A stretch of 64,000 nucleotides of DNA from Micromonospora andamanensis. Lineage in GTDB: Bacteria; Actinomycetota; Actinomycetes; Mycobacteriales; Micromonosporaceae. The stretch covers positions 248,001-312,000 of the forward strand of contig NZ_BOOZ01000007.1 in the NCBI RefSeq assembly GCF_016863495.1, in the 5' to 3' direction. Position numbers and translations under genes: made by a program. Position 1 is the first letter of the stretch. The number at the start of each line of letters is the position of its first letter. A model generated the notes under the pieces. That model searched no databases. It was not told the DNA's origin and saw only the letters and a list, made by a program, of their open reading frames with translations. Below are positions 20,545-29,512 of this stretch, piece after piece.

Positions 20545-20575
20545 AAAAAGGGCCCGACCGTGACCGGTCGGACCC
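20545..20575 (-). terminator. Intrinsic terminator of dnaA
   Basis: On the minus strand a 10-bp stem (GGGTCCGACC/GGTCGGGCCC, one G-U pair, 6-nt loop) is followed directly by TTTTT, about 29 bp past the dnaA stop. One of the few U-tract terminators here. It shields oriC from dnaA read-through. Confidence 0.85.
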
Positions 20576-20603
20576 TCGCCGTGACCGGCGGTGGGCGTAC
20601 TCC

Positions 20604-22430
20604 TCAGGTGTTCTGCTTGATCCGGTTGGTCAGTTCGGCGATCTGGTTGTAGAGCGAGCGCCGTTCGGCCATCTGTTGGCGGATCTTGCGGTCGGCGTGC
20701 ATCACGGTGGTGTGGTCGCGGCCGCCGAACGCCTGGCCGATCCGGGGCAGCGACAGGTCGGTCAGCTCGCGACAGAGGTACATGGCGACCTGGCGGGCGT
20801 TCACGAGCACCCGCGACCGGGAGTGCCCGCGCAGGTCCTCCAGGCTCACCCCGAAGTAGTCGGCGGTGGAGACCATGATTTGGTCGGCGGTGATCTCCGG
20901 CCCGGCGCCGTCCGGGATGAAGTCCCGGAGCACCTCCTCGGCCAGCGACAGCTCCACGTTCGACCTCGTCAGGCTGGCGAACGCGGTGACCCGGATCAGC
21001 GCCCCCTCCAGTTCCCGGATCGAGTTCGAGACCCGGGAGGCGATGAACTCCAGCACGTCCGGTGGGGCGTACAGCCGCTCCTGCGCTGCCTTCTTCTGCA
21101 GGATCGCGATCCGGGTCTCCAGGTCCGGCGGCTGGATGTCGGCGAGCAGACCCCACTCGAAGCGGGTCCGCAGCCGGTCCTCCAGGGTCGCCAGCTGTTT
21201 GGGCGAACGGTCGGACGTGATCACGATCTGTTTGTTGGCGTTGTGCAGCGTGTTGAAGGTGTGGAAGAACTCCTCCTGGGTCCGCTCGCGGTTCTCCAGG
21301 AACTGGATGTCGTCGATCAGCAGGATGTCGACGTCGCGGTAGCGGCGCTGGAAGGCGCTCGTCTTGTCGTCCCGGAGCGAGTTGATGAAGTCGTTCGTGA
21401 ACTCCTCGGTCGAGACGTACCGGACCGAGCGGGCGTTACCCAGTGTCGTGGCGTAGTGGCCGATGGCGTGCAGCAGGTGGGTCTTGCCCAGCCCGGAGCT
21501 GCCGTAGATGAACAGCGGGTTGTACGCCTTCGCCGGGGACTCGGCCACCGCCACGGACGCGGCGTGCGCGAAACGGTTGGACGAGCCGATGACGAACGTC
21601 TCGAACATGTACTTCGGGTTGAGCCGGTTGCCGCCGCTGTCCGCACCGGTCGGCAGCCGCCGATCGTCCCGGCCGGCCGGTCGCTGGTCCGGCCCGCTGC
21701 GGCCGGGGCCACTGTCGGTGCCCCCGTCCGTCGGTATCGCCCGGATCACGTGCTGATCGCGGGGCGAGACGCCGGGCTCGTCGCCGTAGCGGGACGCGAA
21801 ACCGCGCGGGTTGGCGGTCGGTCGGTCCAGGTGCCCGGCCTGTTCGGTGAAGCCCAACCGCTCCTGCGCCCGCCCTGCGGCGCTCTCCGCCGGCCGGACG
21901 GGCTCGCCGAACCCGGCACCGAAGAGGGTGTCCTGACCGTCGGAGGCACCGGGACCGGTACGGGCACCGTCCTGGACCGGTGAGGTGTCAGGTGGTGGGG
22001 GGCGGTCGAAGCGACCGGGGTGCGGCTGCTCGGGAATCAGCGGGAGTTGCCGCCCGCCCTCGGCTCCGGGCGCGGGACCTGTCGACCGACCGTCGGCCTC
22101 ACCGGGACCGTGGTCGACGGAATCCGATTCGGGCGTGCTGCGGTAGACGGTGCCGGTGGTCCGTCCGTCCTCGGGTACCCGGACGGTGACGGCTACCTGG
22201 ATCGGTCGGCCCAGCCGGCGGGTGAGCGCCTCGGTGATGGCCGGGCGCAGTCGGGACTCGATCACGTCCCGGGTGAAGGCGTCCGGCACGGAGAGCAGGA
22301 CGGTGTCCTCGACTATCGCCCGCAGTCGGGTCAGCCGCAGGTACGCCCGCTGCTGCGCGGAAATGATCTCGTCGGCGAGTTCGTCGGTCGTCGCCGTCCA
22401 CACCGCGGCAAGGTCGGTCGTACCGGCCAC
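20604..22430 (-). CDS. dnaA: Chromosomal replication initiator DnaA
   Basis: AAA+ ATPase that binds oriC boxes and opens the origin. 608 residues. Domain [69 protein letters not shown]. Domain II is a long Pro/Gly/Arg-rich linker (about residues 110-270), much longer than in E. coli but usual for actinobacteria. Domain III: Walker A GSSGLGKT (310-317), Walker B LLIDDIQF with Asp373-Asp374, then the Sensor 1 stretch [11 protein letters not shown]. Domain IV: the box-binding helix-turn-helix with [22 protein letters not shown] 22430 is chosen because [11 protein letters not shown] is the usual start in this family; the frame runs on upstream to 22688 without conserved sequence. Two DnaA boxes lie about 110 bp upstream. 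Confidence 0.97.
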   Translation of the reverse strand: MAGTTDLAAVWTATTDELADEIISAQQRAYLRLTRLRAIVEDTVLLSVPDAFTRDVIESRLRPAITEALTRRLGRPIQVAVTVRVPEDGRTTGTVYRSTPESDSVDHGPGEADGRSTGPAPGAEGGRQLPLIPEQPHPGRFDRPPPPDTSPVQDGARTGPGASDGQDTLFGAGFGEPVRPAESAAGRAQERLGFTEQAGHLDRPTANPRGFASRYGDEPGVSPRDQHVIRAIPTDGGTDSGPGRSGPDQRPAGRDDRRLPTGADSGGNRLNPKYMFETFVIGSSNRFAHAASVAVAESPAKAYNPLFIYGSSGLGKTHLLHAIGHYATTLGNARSVRYVSTEEFTNDFINSLRDDKTSAFQRRYRDVDILLIDDIQFLENRERTQEEFFHTFNTLHNANKQIVITSDRSPKQLATLEDRLRTRFEWGLLADIQPPDLETRIAILQKKAAQERLYAPPDVLEFIASRVSNSIRELEGALIRVTAFASLTRSNVELSLAEEVLRDFIPDGAGPEITADQIMVSTADYFGVSLEDLRGHSRSRVLVNARQVAMYLCRELTDLSLPRIGQAFGGRDHTTVMHADRKIRQQMAERRSLYNQIAELTNRIKQNT

Positions 22431-22534
22431 CGTCGTGCCACCCCCTCGCCTCTGCTCCCGGACGCCGCCGTCTCCCGGTGGCCCCGTACCGGCGGGCGAG
22501 TTGACGCCACCCACCCGATTGCCGCACCCGGTCG

Positions 22535-22554
22535 TTCTCCACAAGTTATCCACA
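22535..22554. promoter_or_regulatory. DnaA boxes in the dnaA promoter region
   Basis: TTCTCCACA (22535-22543) and the perfect TTATCCACA (22546-22554) sit side by side 105-124 bp upstream of the dnaA start. The position fits autoregulation of dnaA. The rest of the 619-bp dnaA-rpmH gap shows the rpmH promoter but no gene. Confidence 0.65.
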
Positions 22555-22838
22555 GCCTGTGTACCGACCGATTGTGGCCGCCCGCCGGGCGCGGGTCGGA
22601 CCTGCCCCCTGCCGTGGCTGGGCACTGAAGCGGGGTTCACCGTGCCGAACGATTCACTACCGTGTCCGGTCTTGCCTGCCGGCGACATCGGCGAAACTCC
22701 GACGCTGACCGCAATCGGGCACGGTAACAGCGTTGTCGGCGCGTCTTCAACCGCCGACGCGCCTCGCTCCTGTCGGCATCCGTGAAAACCACCGCTTCGG
22801 TCGCCTTTCGCCGCAGCTCACCGCCGAAGTAGCCGGGT

Positions 22839-22867
22839 TTGACGCTGATTGCGCCCCGACCTAGGCT
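22839..22867 (+). promoter_or_regulatory. Sigma-70-type promoter of rpmH
   Basis: TTGACG (22839-22844) and TAGGCT (22862-22867) are separated by exactly 17 bp, an excellent housekeeping promoter. It leaves a leader of about 175 nt before rpmH. A second -10-like TAGGGT is at 22894-22899. Confidence 0.75.
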
Positions 22868-23049
22868 GGAGGGGCTGCTCTCACGCCCTCTGCTAGGGTG
22901 ATGGGTGCTCGCTGCCCACGGTCGCGCACCGCACAACACGGGGTCACGCACCGCCGGGCAGCACCGATCGGGGCCACCGCAGCGGCGGCCCGGACCACCA
23001 CGACCCGGCGATCCACTCGTCCGGGGCGTCCGACAACGGAGAGCCTGAC

Positions 23050-23187
23050 GTGAGCAAGCGCACCTATCAGCCGAACAACCGCCGGCGCGCGAAGACCCAC
23101 GGCTTCCGGCTGCGCATGCGCACCCGGGCCGGTCGCGCCATCATCTCGACCCGTCGCGCCAAGGGCCGCGCCCGCCTGTCGGCCTGA
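23050..23187 (+). CDS. rpmH: 50S ribosomal protein L34
   Basis: A 45-residue, very basic ribosomal protein of the large subunit: GTG start at 23050, sequence [23 protein letters not shown], ending KGRARLSA. The conserved K-R-T-Y-Q-P-N and THGFR-R-R segments are intact. It leads the rpmH-rnpA-yidD-yidC-jag-rsmG unit. Length is typical. Confidence 0.98.
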   Translation: MSKRTYQPNNRRRAKTHGFRLRMRTRAGRAIISTRRAKGRARLSA

Positions 23188-23220
23188 GGCCGGTCAGGTC
23201 CGCTCCGGAGGACGTGGCTC

Positions 23221-23634
23221 GTGCTCGCGGCCGACCACCGACTGCGGCGCAGCAGCGACTTCGCCGCAGCGGTTCGCGGTGGCCGTCGAGCCGGTCGCGG
23301 CGCACTGGTCGTCCATCTGACCGTGCCGGGCACAGCCGGATCCGACAACACAGCGCCGAAGCCGGCGCGGGACAACGCGGAGGCAATCTCCCCGCAGCTG
23401 TCCCGCGCCGGCTTCGTGGTTTCCAAGGCGGTCGGGCCGGCGGTGGTGCGGAACCGGGTCCGCCGTCGGTTGCGGCACCTGACCCGGGAGCGCCTCGTCG
23501 ACCTGCCGGCCGGAAGCACCCTCGTCGTACGCGCCCTGCCGGCCGCGGCTGACGCCACCTATCAGCGGCTCGGCACCGACCTGGATGCGGCGCTCGCCGC
23601 CGCCCGGTCCGGCCGGGGTCGGCGGCCCCGATGA
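23221..23634 (+). CDS. rnpA: Ribonuclease P protein component
   Basis: Protein subunit of RNase P, which matures tRNA 5' ends. 137 residues. N-terminal [32 protein letters not shown], and the RNR signature [27 protein letters not shown] (about residues 65-91), followed by [25 protein letters not shown]. An insertion of about 15 residues ([19 protein letters not shown]) separates strands 1 and 2. GTG start at 23221. It overlaps yidD by 4 bp. Confidence 0.96.
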   Translation: MLAADHRLRRSSDFAAAVRGGRRAGRGALVVHLTVPGTAGSDNTAPKPARDNAEAISPQLSRAGFVVSKAVGPAVVRNRVRRRLRHLTRERLVDLPAGSTLVVRALPAAADATYQRLGTDLDAALAAARSGRGRRPR

Positions 23635-23918
23635 GCGCCGAGCAGACCCCGTCCCGCCCGGCTACCCCGGGTGCCCGGGTGCTGACCCTGCCCATCATCG
23701 CGTACCGTCGGTGGATAAGTCCGGCGTTGCCGGCCCGCTGTCGGTTCTACCCGTCGTGCAGTGCCTACGCCCTGGAGGCGGTGGCCCGGCATGGCGCGCT
23801 CCGGGGAGCCGGTCTGACGGTCCGGCGACTGTCGCGCTGCCACCCATTCCATCCTGGTGGATACGACCCGGTTCCGGAGCCGGGCGGCCGCCGACCTGCC
23901 GACGTGACTGGAGCCTGA
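23631..23918 (+). CDS. yidD: Membrane protein insertion efficiency factor YidD
   Basis: Small (95-residue) membrane-associated protein that assists YidC-dependent insertion. It has an amphipathic N-terminus ([39 protein letters not shown]) with the conserved CRFxPSCSxYA cysteine motif, and a C-terminal [18 protein letters not shown]. Its ATG start overlaps the rnpA stop by 4 bp (ATGA), so it is translationally coupled. Confidence 0.95.
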   Translation: MSAEQTPSRPATPGARVLTLPIIAYRRWISPALPARCRFYPSCSAYALEAVARHGALRGAGLTVRRLSRCHPFHPGGYDPVPEPGGRRPADVTGA

Positions 23919-23921
23919 GAA

Positions 23922-24911
23922 TTGAGTCTCGACTGGATCTACTACGCGATCTCGTGGATCCTGCTGGCCTGGCATTCGGCCTGGGACGCCATCGGCATTC
24001 CGGACTCCGCGGTCCTCGGCACCAACTGGGCATGGATCCTGGCCATCGTCTTCCTGGTGGTGACGGTCCGGGTCATCCTGTTCCCGGTCTTCGTCAAGCA
24101 GATCAAGTCGCAGCGGGCGATGCAGGCGCTCCAGCCGCAGGTGAAGGCCCTCCAGGAGAAGCACAAGGGTGACCGGGAGACGCTCCAGAAGGAGATGATG
24201 GAGCTCTACCGGAAGGAAAAGGCCAACCCGCTCATGGGCTGCCTTCCGATGTTCCTCCAGATCCCGGTCTTCCTCGGCCTCTTCCACGTCCTGCGCCGCC
24301 TCAACCCGGACCCGGCGAAGAACAACAAGGACATCTACGGCTGGACCGTCGACCAGTTCAACAGCGCCTCCGACGCGACTCTGTTCACCGCCCCGATCGC
24401 CAGCAAGTTCGGCTCGACCGCGGCGGAGCTGGCGCAGCTCGGTGCCAACGGCACCGTCGTGAAGATCATGGCCGGTGTCCTGGTGCTGGTGATGATGGGT
24501 ACCACGTACCTCACCAGCCGCCAGATGATCCTCAAGACGGGCTGGGCGGAAGACCCGCAGCAGCGCATGATCCAGCGTCTGATGCTCTACGGCATCCCGC
24601 TGTCGCTGCTGGTCTCCGGTGCCATCTTCCCGATCGGTGTGATCATCTACTGGGTCACCAACAACCTGTTCACCCTCGGGCAGCAGCAGTGGGTACTGCG
24701 CAAGTTCCCGCCGCCGGTGACCGCCACCAGCGCAAAGCCGGGTGCCTCCGCCCGTAACGGGGCACAGCCGGCGAAGTCCGGCGGGCTCTTCGGCCGCAGC
24801 AAGCCGGCTGCCGTGCCGCCGCCCCCGGCCGCGCCGAAGATCGCCGGCCCGAAGCCGGGTGCCAAGCCGGTCAACCCGAAGAAGGGCCGCCCCGCCAAGC
24901 GGCAGGGCTGA
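23922..24911 (+). CDS. yidC: Membrane protein insertase YidC (Oxa1 family)
   Basis: Inserts and folds inner-membrane proteins with or without Sec. 329 residues, TTG start at 23922, 3 bp after yidD. First TM/re-entrant segment LDWIYYAISWILLAWHSAWDAI, then a TM segment (NWAWILAIVFLVVTVRVILFPVFVKQIKSQRAMQ) with the hydrophilic-groove Arg (VTVRVILFP), the cytoplasmic hairpin LQPQVKALQEKHKGDRETLQKEMMELY, NPLMGCLPMFLQIPVFLGLF, and further TM helices near residues 180-200 and 220-250. The C-terminal tail (about 70 residues) is Lys/Pro/Ala-rich and probably touches the ribosome. Confidence 0.96.
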   Translation: MSLDWIYYAISWILLAWHSAWDAIGIPDSAVLGTNWAWILAIVFLVVTVRVILFPVFVKQIKSQRAMQALQPQVKALQEKHKGDRETLQKEMMELYRKEKANPLMGCLPMFLQIPVFLGLFHVLRRLNPDPAKNNKDIYGWTVDQFNSASDATLFTAPIASKFGSTAAELAQLGANGTVVKIMAGVLVLVMMGTTYLTSRQMILKTGWAEDPQQRMIQRLMLYGIPLSLLVSGAIFPIGVIIYWVTNNLFTLGQQQWVLRKFPPPVTATSAKPGASARNGAQPAKSGGLFGRSKPAAVPPPPAAPKIAGPKPGAKPVNPKKGRPAKRQG

Positions 24912-25122
24912 ATCGTCCGGGCCGCCGCCGGGAGACCGGCGGCGGCCCGTTGCGCGCCGTGCGGCCGCCGTCAGGCCGGCGCCGGAGCGCGAAGCGCCAC
25001 GCGTGCGGTGGCGGACGGGCGAGACTGCCCTACAGACGTGCCCGTGGGCACCGGCGACGTCCCGCCGGCCGCGGGAAACCAGCGGACCCGAGGTCCGGCC
25101 GAGCGAGTACGGAGATGACACC

Positions 25123-25707
25123 GTGACCGACACCAGCATCCCCCGCGCCGAACAGCCCCTGGACGACGAGGAGCCGACCACGGCGGCTCCGGTCGTGGGC
25201 GAGCCGGAGGAAACCGACGCCGAGGCACCGAGCAAGGCTGCCGGCGAAGGCGACCTGTTCCGGCAGAGCGAGATCGCGGCCGACTACGTGGAGGGGCTGC
25301 TCGACATCCTCGACTACGACGGAGACATCGACGAGCTGGTGTCGGGTGGCCGGCCGGTGGTCGAGGTCGTCGGCGGTCGCCTGCAGAACCTCGTCGGCCA
25401 GCGCGGTGCCACCCTCGAAGCACTTCAGGAACTGGCCCGGCTCGCGGTGTTCCGGCAGACCGGTTCGCCGAGCCGGCTGCTGCTCGACGTGGGCGGGTAC
25501 CGGGCCAACCGGCGTAAGGAACTGGCGGCGGTCGCCCGTAACGCCGTCGAGAAGGTCAAGGAGCACGGTGAGGCGGTGCGGCTGGAGCCGATGTCCGCCT
25601 TCGAGCGCAAGTGCGTCCACGATGTCGTCAACGCGATCGACGGCGTGGAGAGCGAGTCCGAGGGCGTCGAGCCCAGCCGGCGCATCGTCGTCCGTCCCGC
25701 GGACTGA
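25123..25707 (+). CDS. jag: Jag/KhpB-type KH-R3H RNA-binding protein
   Basis: 194 residues from GTG 25123, with GGAGATG upstream; the longer open frame from 24742 is not conserved-looking. An acidic N-terminus (about 40 residues) is followed by a Jag KH domain (GLLDILDYDGDIDELVSGGRPVVEVVGGRLQNLVGQRGATLEALQELARLAVFRQTG) and an R3H domain (RRKELAAVARNAVEKVKEHGEAVRLEPMSAFERKCVHDVVNAIDGVESESEGVEPSRRIVVRP, with the R-x-x-x-H-like RKCVH core). KhpB-type proteins bind RNA and are tied to cell elongation in firmicutes. It lies between yidC and rsmG, as usual, and is probably co-transcribed. Confidence 0.93.
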   Translation: MTDTSIPRAEQPLDDEEPTTAAPVVGEPEETDAEAPSKAAGEGDLFRQSEIAADYVEGLLDILDYDGDIDELVSGGRPVVEVVGGRLQNLVGQRGATLEALQELARLAVFRQTGSPSRLLLDVGGYRANRRKELAAVARNAVEKVKEHGEAVRLEPMSAFERKCVHDVVNAIDGVESESEGVEPSRRIVVRPAD

Positions 25708-25710
25708 CGG

Positions 25711-26496
25711 GTGACTCAAGACGACGCCAGAGGCGTTGCCGCGTCCGGCCCGGGTGGTACGCCGCCCGGGCCGCCGGCTGTTGCGCCTCAGCCCTCCGTG
25801 GCGGTGCTGCCGCCCGAACTGGCCGGAGCGGCACGCCGGCTCTTCGGTGAACGCCTCGATGTCGCGGCTGCCTACGCCGAACTGCTCGCCACCGACGGAG
25901 TGGTACGAGGACTCATCGGTCCACGCGAGGCACCCCGGATCTGGGATCGCCACCTGCTGAACTGCGCGACGGTGGCCGAACTGATCCCTTCGGGCGCGTC
26001 CGTACTGGATGTGGGATCGGGTGCCGGGCTGCCCGGCCTGGTGCTCGCCATCGCCCGGCCCGACCTGGCGGTGACGCTCGTCGAACCGCTGGCCCGCCGT
26101 ACCGTCTTCCTGGAGGAGGCGGTGGCGGAACTCGGTCTCGCCGACTCCGTACGGGTGTTCCGCGGTAGAGCCGAGGAGGCGGCGGAGTCGGAGGCCGTGC
26201 CCGGCGACGTGGTCACCGCCCGCGCGGTGGCACCGCTGGACCGACTGGCGGGCTGGTGTCTGCCGCTGACCGGGACCGGCGGTCGACTCCTCGCGTTGAA
26301 GGGTGCGTCGGCGGCGGAGGAGATTGCGGAGCACGCCGAGGCGGTGCACCGCCTCGGTGGTGGTCGACCGGTGCTGCACCGGTGCGGCGAGGGGATCGTG
26401 GATCCACCGACCACCGTGGTCGAGATCGTCCGGGAGCGTACCGTCGGGCCGGCGCGTCGGACGTCGTCCAGGAAGTCACGGTCACGGCGGCGGTAG
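25711..26496 (+). CDS. rsmG: 16S rRNA (guanine527-N7)-methyltransferase RsmG
   Basis: SAM-dependent methylation of G527 in 16S rRNA. Loss of this enzyme is known to give low-level streptomycin resistance. 261 residues, GTG start 3 bp after jag. Core: [71 protein letters not shown], with the SAM motif [12 protein letters not shown] at about residues 98-109. Later [31 protein letters not shown] is the RsmG-type R-A-V-A-P-L segment. Extended Gly/Pro/Ala N-terminus (about 28 residues) and a basic C-terminus ([13 protein letters not shown]). Confidence 0.95.
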   Translation: MTQDDARGVAASGPGGTPPGPPAVAPQPSVAVLPPELAGAARRLFGERLDVAAAYAELLATDGVVRGLIGPREAPRIWDRHLLNCATVAELIPSGASVLDVGSGAGLPGLVLAIARPDLAVTLVEPLARRTVFLEEAVAELGLADSVRVFRGRAEEAAESEAVPGDVVTARAVAPLDRLAGWCLPLTGTGGRLLALKGASAAEEIAEHAEAVHRLGGGRPVLHRCGEGIVDPPTTVVEIVRERTVGPARRTSSRKSRSRRR

Positions 26497-26809
26497 GGCT
26501 GCCGGTCCGGCTGCTGCTTCGCTTGTCGCTCGCGCGGCTGAACCGGTCGTACGCCGCGCCATTCTGCGTGCCCGCAGCGGTGTCGGCCTGTTGTCCGTGC
26601 GCGCCGCGACCGGCAGGTTACGAACCCGACGTGGACCGGCCGCGCCCATGCGCCGTAGGCTGGCCGCGCGTCGATAGTGTGGAGCGGGCGGCGATGGATC
26701 TCCCTCCGGGGCCTGACCGCTCCCGCCGGGCGGTACCTCTGCGGAGAGAGCGCGAGTGGCCCGGTTGGACGGGTGCGGACCGACCATCCGAAGCGGGCAG
26801 GGATGACAG
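26497..26809. other. rsmG-parA intergenic region
   Basis: 313 bp. A -10-like TAGGCT at 26656-26661, with TGGACC about 18 bp upstream, may be the parA promoter. A second -10-like TAGTGT follows near 26676. No credible gene and no clear terminator for rsmG. Confidence 0.4.
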
Positions 26810-28102
26810 GTGCATGACGACGGCAGGTACGACGATCCGCGCGTGACCGGGTCCGCTGGTGACCCTGTTTCACGTGAAACCGAATATCCGAACTGGCGGC
26901 CCTCCGAGGTGCCGCAGAGCCCACCGGAACCCGGTCGGAACGCACCGACGTCGGGTGTCCCGTGGTCGGCGACCGGAGAGGGGCGCGATGGCGCGGATGC
27001 GAGTGGCCGGCCGGTCAACGCGTCACCCGACGCGCGGGTGATTCCGATCCGCCGGAACCCGTCCGCCTCCGCTCGGCTCGAAGCGGCGGCGGCGCACCCC
27101 CCGACCTCCGGGACGGTGCCGGACCCTCGACCGGCTTCCGACACGCCCGCGCCTGCGGCCGCGTCGTATGCGTCAGCCGTAACCGAGGCCGCGTACGTTT
27201 CACGTGAAACCCCGACGCGCGAAGAGGATGACCCACCGTTGGCTATGGAGGCGATGCGCGCCGTGCAGATCCTGAATCCCAGTGGCGAGGTGACAATGCC
27301 TCGGCCGGACCGGACCCGGGTCATGTGCGTCGCGAACCAGAAGGGCGGCGTGGGTAAGACCACCACAACCGTGAACCTCGCGGTGGCGCTGGCCCTGCAC
27401 GGCAACCGGGTGCTGGTGGTCGACCTCGACCCGCAGGGGAACGCCTCGACCGGTCTGAACGTGCCGCACCACACAGGCGTGCCGGACGTCTACGACTGTT
27501 TGATCAACAGTGTCCCGCTGGAGGACGTGACCCAGGCGGTCGAGGGCATCCCGAACCTCTGGTGCGTCCCGGCCACCATCGACCTTGCCGGTGCCGAGAT
27601 CGAGTTGGTGTCCGTGGTGGCCCGCGAGTCGCGGCTGGACCGGGCCATCACCGCGTACCCGGGGCACTTCGACTACGTCTTCATCGACTGCCCGCCGTCT
27701 CTCGGCCTGTTGACGGTCAACGCGCTGGTGGCCGCGCAGGAGGTGCTCATTCCCATCCAGTGCGAGTACTACGCGCTCGAAGGGCTCAACCAGCTCATCA
27801 ACAACATCAATCTGGTTCGTCAGCACCTGAACCCGCGGCTTGAGGTCTCCACGATCCTGCTCACCATGTACGACCGCCGTACCCGGCTCGCCGACGCGGT
27901 CGAGCAGGACGTCCGGAACCACTTCGGAGACAAGGTGCTCCAAGCGGTGATCCCGCGTAACGTGCGGGTCTCCGAGGCACCCAGCTACGGCCAGTCGGTG
28001 ATGACCTACGATCCCGGTTCTCGGGGTGCGACGAGCTACTTCGAGGCCGCGCAGGAGATCGCCGAGCGGGGCGTCAAGGAGCCGGTGAGCCGGAATGCGT
28101 AG
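26810..28102 (+). CDS. parA: Chromosome partitioning ATPase ParA
   Basis: Deviant Walker ATPase that moves ParB-parS complexes during origin segregation. 430 residues, GTG start. The catalytic core begins around residue 168 (RVMCVANQKGGVGKTTTTVNLAVALA, Walker A KGGVGKT at 178-184 with the signature lysine), followed by VLVVDLDPQGNASTGL (switch I) and YVFIDCPPSLGLLTVNAL (Walker B). The first about 165 residues are disordered and polar, far longer than in Bacillus Soj, and their coding DNA contains two perfect parS sites, each read as VSRET. It is possible that translation starts later, for example at GTG 26843. parB begins 27 bp downstream. Confidence 0.95.
   Translation: MHDDGRYDDPRVTGSAGDPVSRETEYPNWRPSEVPQSPPEPGRNAPTSGVPWSATGEGRDGADASGRPVNASPDARVIPIRRNPSASARLEAAAAHPPTSGTVPDPRPASDTPAPAAASYASAVTEAAYVSRETPTREEDDPPLAMEAMRAVQILNPSGEVTMPRPDRTRVMCVANQKGGVGKTTTTVNLAVALALHGNRVLVVDLDPQGNASTGLNVPHHTGVPDVYDCLINSVPLEDVTQAVEGIPNLWCVPATIDLAGAEIELVSVVARESRLDRAITAYPGHFDYVFIDCPPSLGLLTVNALVAAQEVLIPIQCEYYALEGLNQLINNINLVRQHLNPRLEVSTILLTMYDRRTRLADAVEQDVRNHFGDKVLQAVIPRNVRVSEAPSYGQSVMTYDPGSRGATSYFEAAQEIAERGVKEPVSRNA
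26867..26880. promoter_or_regulatory. parS: parS site 1 (in parA)
   Basis: GTTTCACGTGAAAC, a perfect 14-bp palindrome matching the chromosomal parS consensus. It lies within the extreme 5' part of parA and is read there as Val-Ser-Arg-Glu-Thr. Confidence 0.93.
27197..27210. promoter_or_regulatory. parS: parS site 2 (in parA)
   Basis: Second perfect GTTTCACGTGAAAC, 330 bp after site 1 and in the same reading frame, so it again encodes Val-Ser-Arg-Glu-Thr. It lies in the linker just before the ParA ATPase core. Confidence 0.93.
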
Positions 28103-28129
28103 TGGGGACGAGGCGCTGGGAGGCGTGGC

Positions 28130-29146
28130 ATGAAGAACCGTCCACGGGGCGGTCTGGGACGGGGCCTGGGGGCGCTCATTCCGACCGGGCCAGCGCCGGA
28201 CGCCGGCGTCGGCGTCGGCGTCGGCGCGCCCTCGACGGGGGCGAGCGGATCGCCGACCGTCGCGGCACCTGCCGCCATGCCGGTGTCGACCCAGACGATC
28301 GAGCCTGAGTCGACGCTGAGCCCGGTGCCCGGTGCGCGCTTCGCGGAGATCCCGGTCGACTCGATCGTGCCCAACCCCAAGCAGCCTCGCCAGGTATTCG
28401 ACGAGGAGGCCCTGGAGGAACTGAAGACCTCCATCCAGGAGGTCGGCTTTCTTCAGCCGATCGTGGTGCGACAGCTCGACGGCGAGAAGTTCGAACTCGT
28501 CATGGGTGAGCGCCGGTGGCGAGCCGCGCAGGCGGTGGGCCGGGAGAACATCCCGGCGATCGTGCGGGACACCCGAGACGACGCCATGCTGCGAGACGCG
28601 CTGCTGGAGAACATCCACCGGGCGAACCTCAACCCGCTGGAAGAGGCGGCCGCCTATCAGCAGCTGCTGGAGGAGTTCGGGGCCACCCACGAGGAACTCG
28701 CCAGGCGCATCGGTCGCAGCCGACCGCAGATCTCGAACACCATCCGGCTGATGAACCTGCCGGCGCCGGTGCAGCGACGCGTGGCTGCCGGTGTGCTCTC
28801 CGCCGGCCATGCACGGGCCCTGCTGAGCCTTGAGGATGCGGAGACGCAGGAGCAGCTGGCGTTGCGGATCGTCGCCGAGGGCCTGTCGGTCCGGGCGACC
28901 GAGGAGATCGTCGCACTCGCGCTCAGCGACGGACCGGGAAAGAAGGAGTCGGCGAAGCGCCGCCCCAAGCCGCACGCGCCGGCGCTCACCGATCTGGCCG
29001 ACCGCCTCTCCGACCGGTTCGACACCCGCGTGAAGGTCGACATCGGGCGGAGCAAGGGCAAAATCACAATCGAGTTCGCGACCGTCGACGACCTGGAGCG
29101 GATCGTCGGCATCATCGGAGTAGAACCCGAAGATCCGGGAGACTGA
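28130..29146 (+). CDS. parB: Chromosome partitioning protein ParB (CTP-dependent clamp)
   Basis: Binds parS and spreads to form the partition complex. 338 residues from ATG 28130 (GGGAGG at about 28117). A basic N-terminus [19 protein letters not shown], the ParA-contact box, is followed by a low-complexity linker with [12 protein letters not shown]-binding domain: [42 protein letters not shown] and [11 protein letters not shown] (GERRxRA box). HTH domain: [45 protein letters not shown]. The C-terminal dimer domain ends [13 protein letters not shown]. Co-transcribed with parA. Confidence 0.97.
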   Translation: MKNRPRGGLGRGLGALIPTGPAPDAGVGVGVGAPSTGASGSPTVAAPAAMPVSTQTIEPESTLSPVPGARFAEIPVDSIVPNPKQPRQVFDEEALEELKTSIQEVGFLQPIVVRQLDGEKFELVMGERRWRAAQAVGRENIPAIVRDTRDDAMLRDALLENIHRANLNPLEEAAAYQQLLEEFGATHEELARRIGRSRPQISNTIRLMNLPAPVQRRVAAGVLSAGHARALLSLEDAETQEQLALRIVAEGLSVRATEEIVALALSDGPGKKESAKRRPKPHAPALTDLADRLSDRFDTRVKVDIGRSKGKITIEFATVDDLERIVGIIGVEPEDPGD

Positions 29147-29161
29147 GCTACAGAACCGACC

Positions 29162-29193
29162 GGGCCGTCTCGTCCATGGTGGCGAGGCGGCCC
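29162..29193 (+). terminator. Terminator after parB
   Basis: An 11-bp stem (GGGCCGTCTCG with CGAGGCGGCCC, one mismatch) and a 10-nt loop begin 15 bp after the parB stop, followed by TTGTCGT. Probably ends the parAB transcript. Confidence 0.7.
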
Positions 29194-29390
29194 TTGTCGT
29201 CCGGGTAGCTCGCAGCAGATCAGCACGGCAGGGTGCCAGCGGCCCGGCCCTCGCGGGCCTGAGGCGCACCGCTCGCCGCGTGCCCTGAGGCGCTCCACCG
29301 TCCCCGGCGACGCACGGTCGCGGTCAGCTTTGGGACGGGCCCCAGGTTCGGACCGGCGGCACCTCGGGGGCGTTCCTGAGCCAGGACCCT

Positions 29391-29453
29391 CACGGGTTGC
29401 GGTATGTCGGCCTGTCCGGCCATCGCCATGGCACGACATGCCGCAAACCCGTG
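29391..29453. repeat. Dispersed hairpin element, copy 1
   Basis: Inverted repeat in the parB/hydrolase gap: left arm CACGGGTTGCGGTATGTCG (29391-29409); the right arm (29434-29453) is its complement with one extra base and one mismatch; 24-nt loop. It shares the TGCGG(C/T)ATGTCG core with copies at 48.7 and 57.1 kb. No tail typical of a terminator. The remaining about 200 bp of this 366-bp gap show nothing further. Confidence 0.75.
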
Positions 29454-29512
29454 ACCGGCACCCCGGGTCCGGCGGCGAATCGCGGCCGGTTGTCGGAATC
29501 GAGTTGCGCGGG

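Noticed and set aside
20463..21983. Plus-strand frame over oriC and dnaA
   Set aside because: Antisense to dnaA and starts inside a DnaA box.
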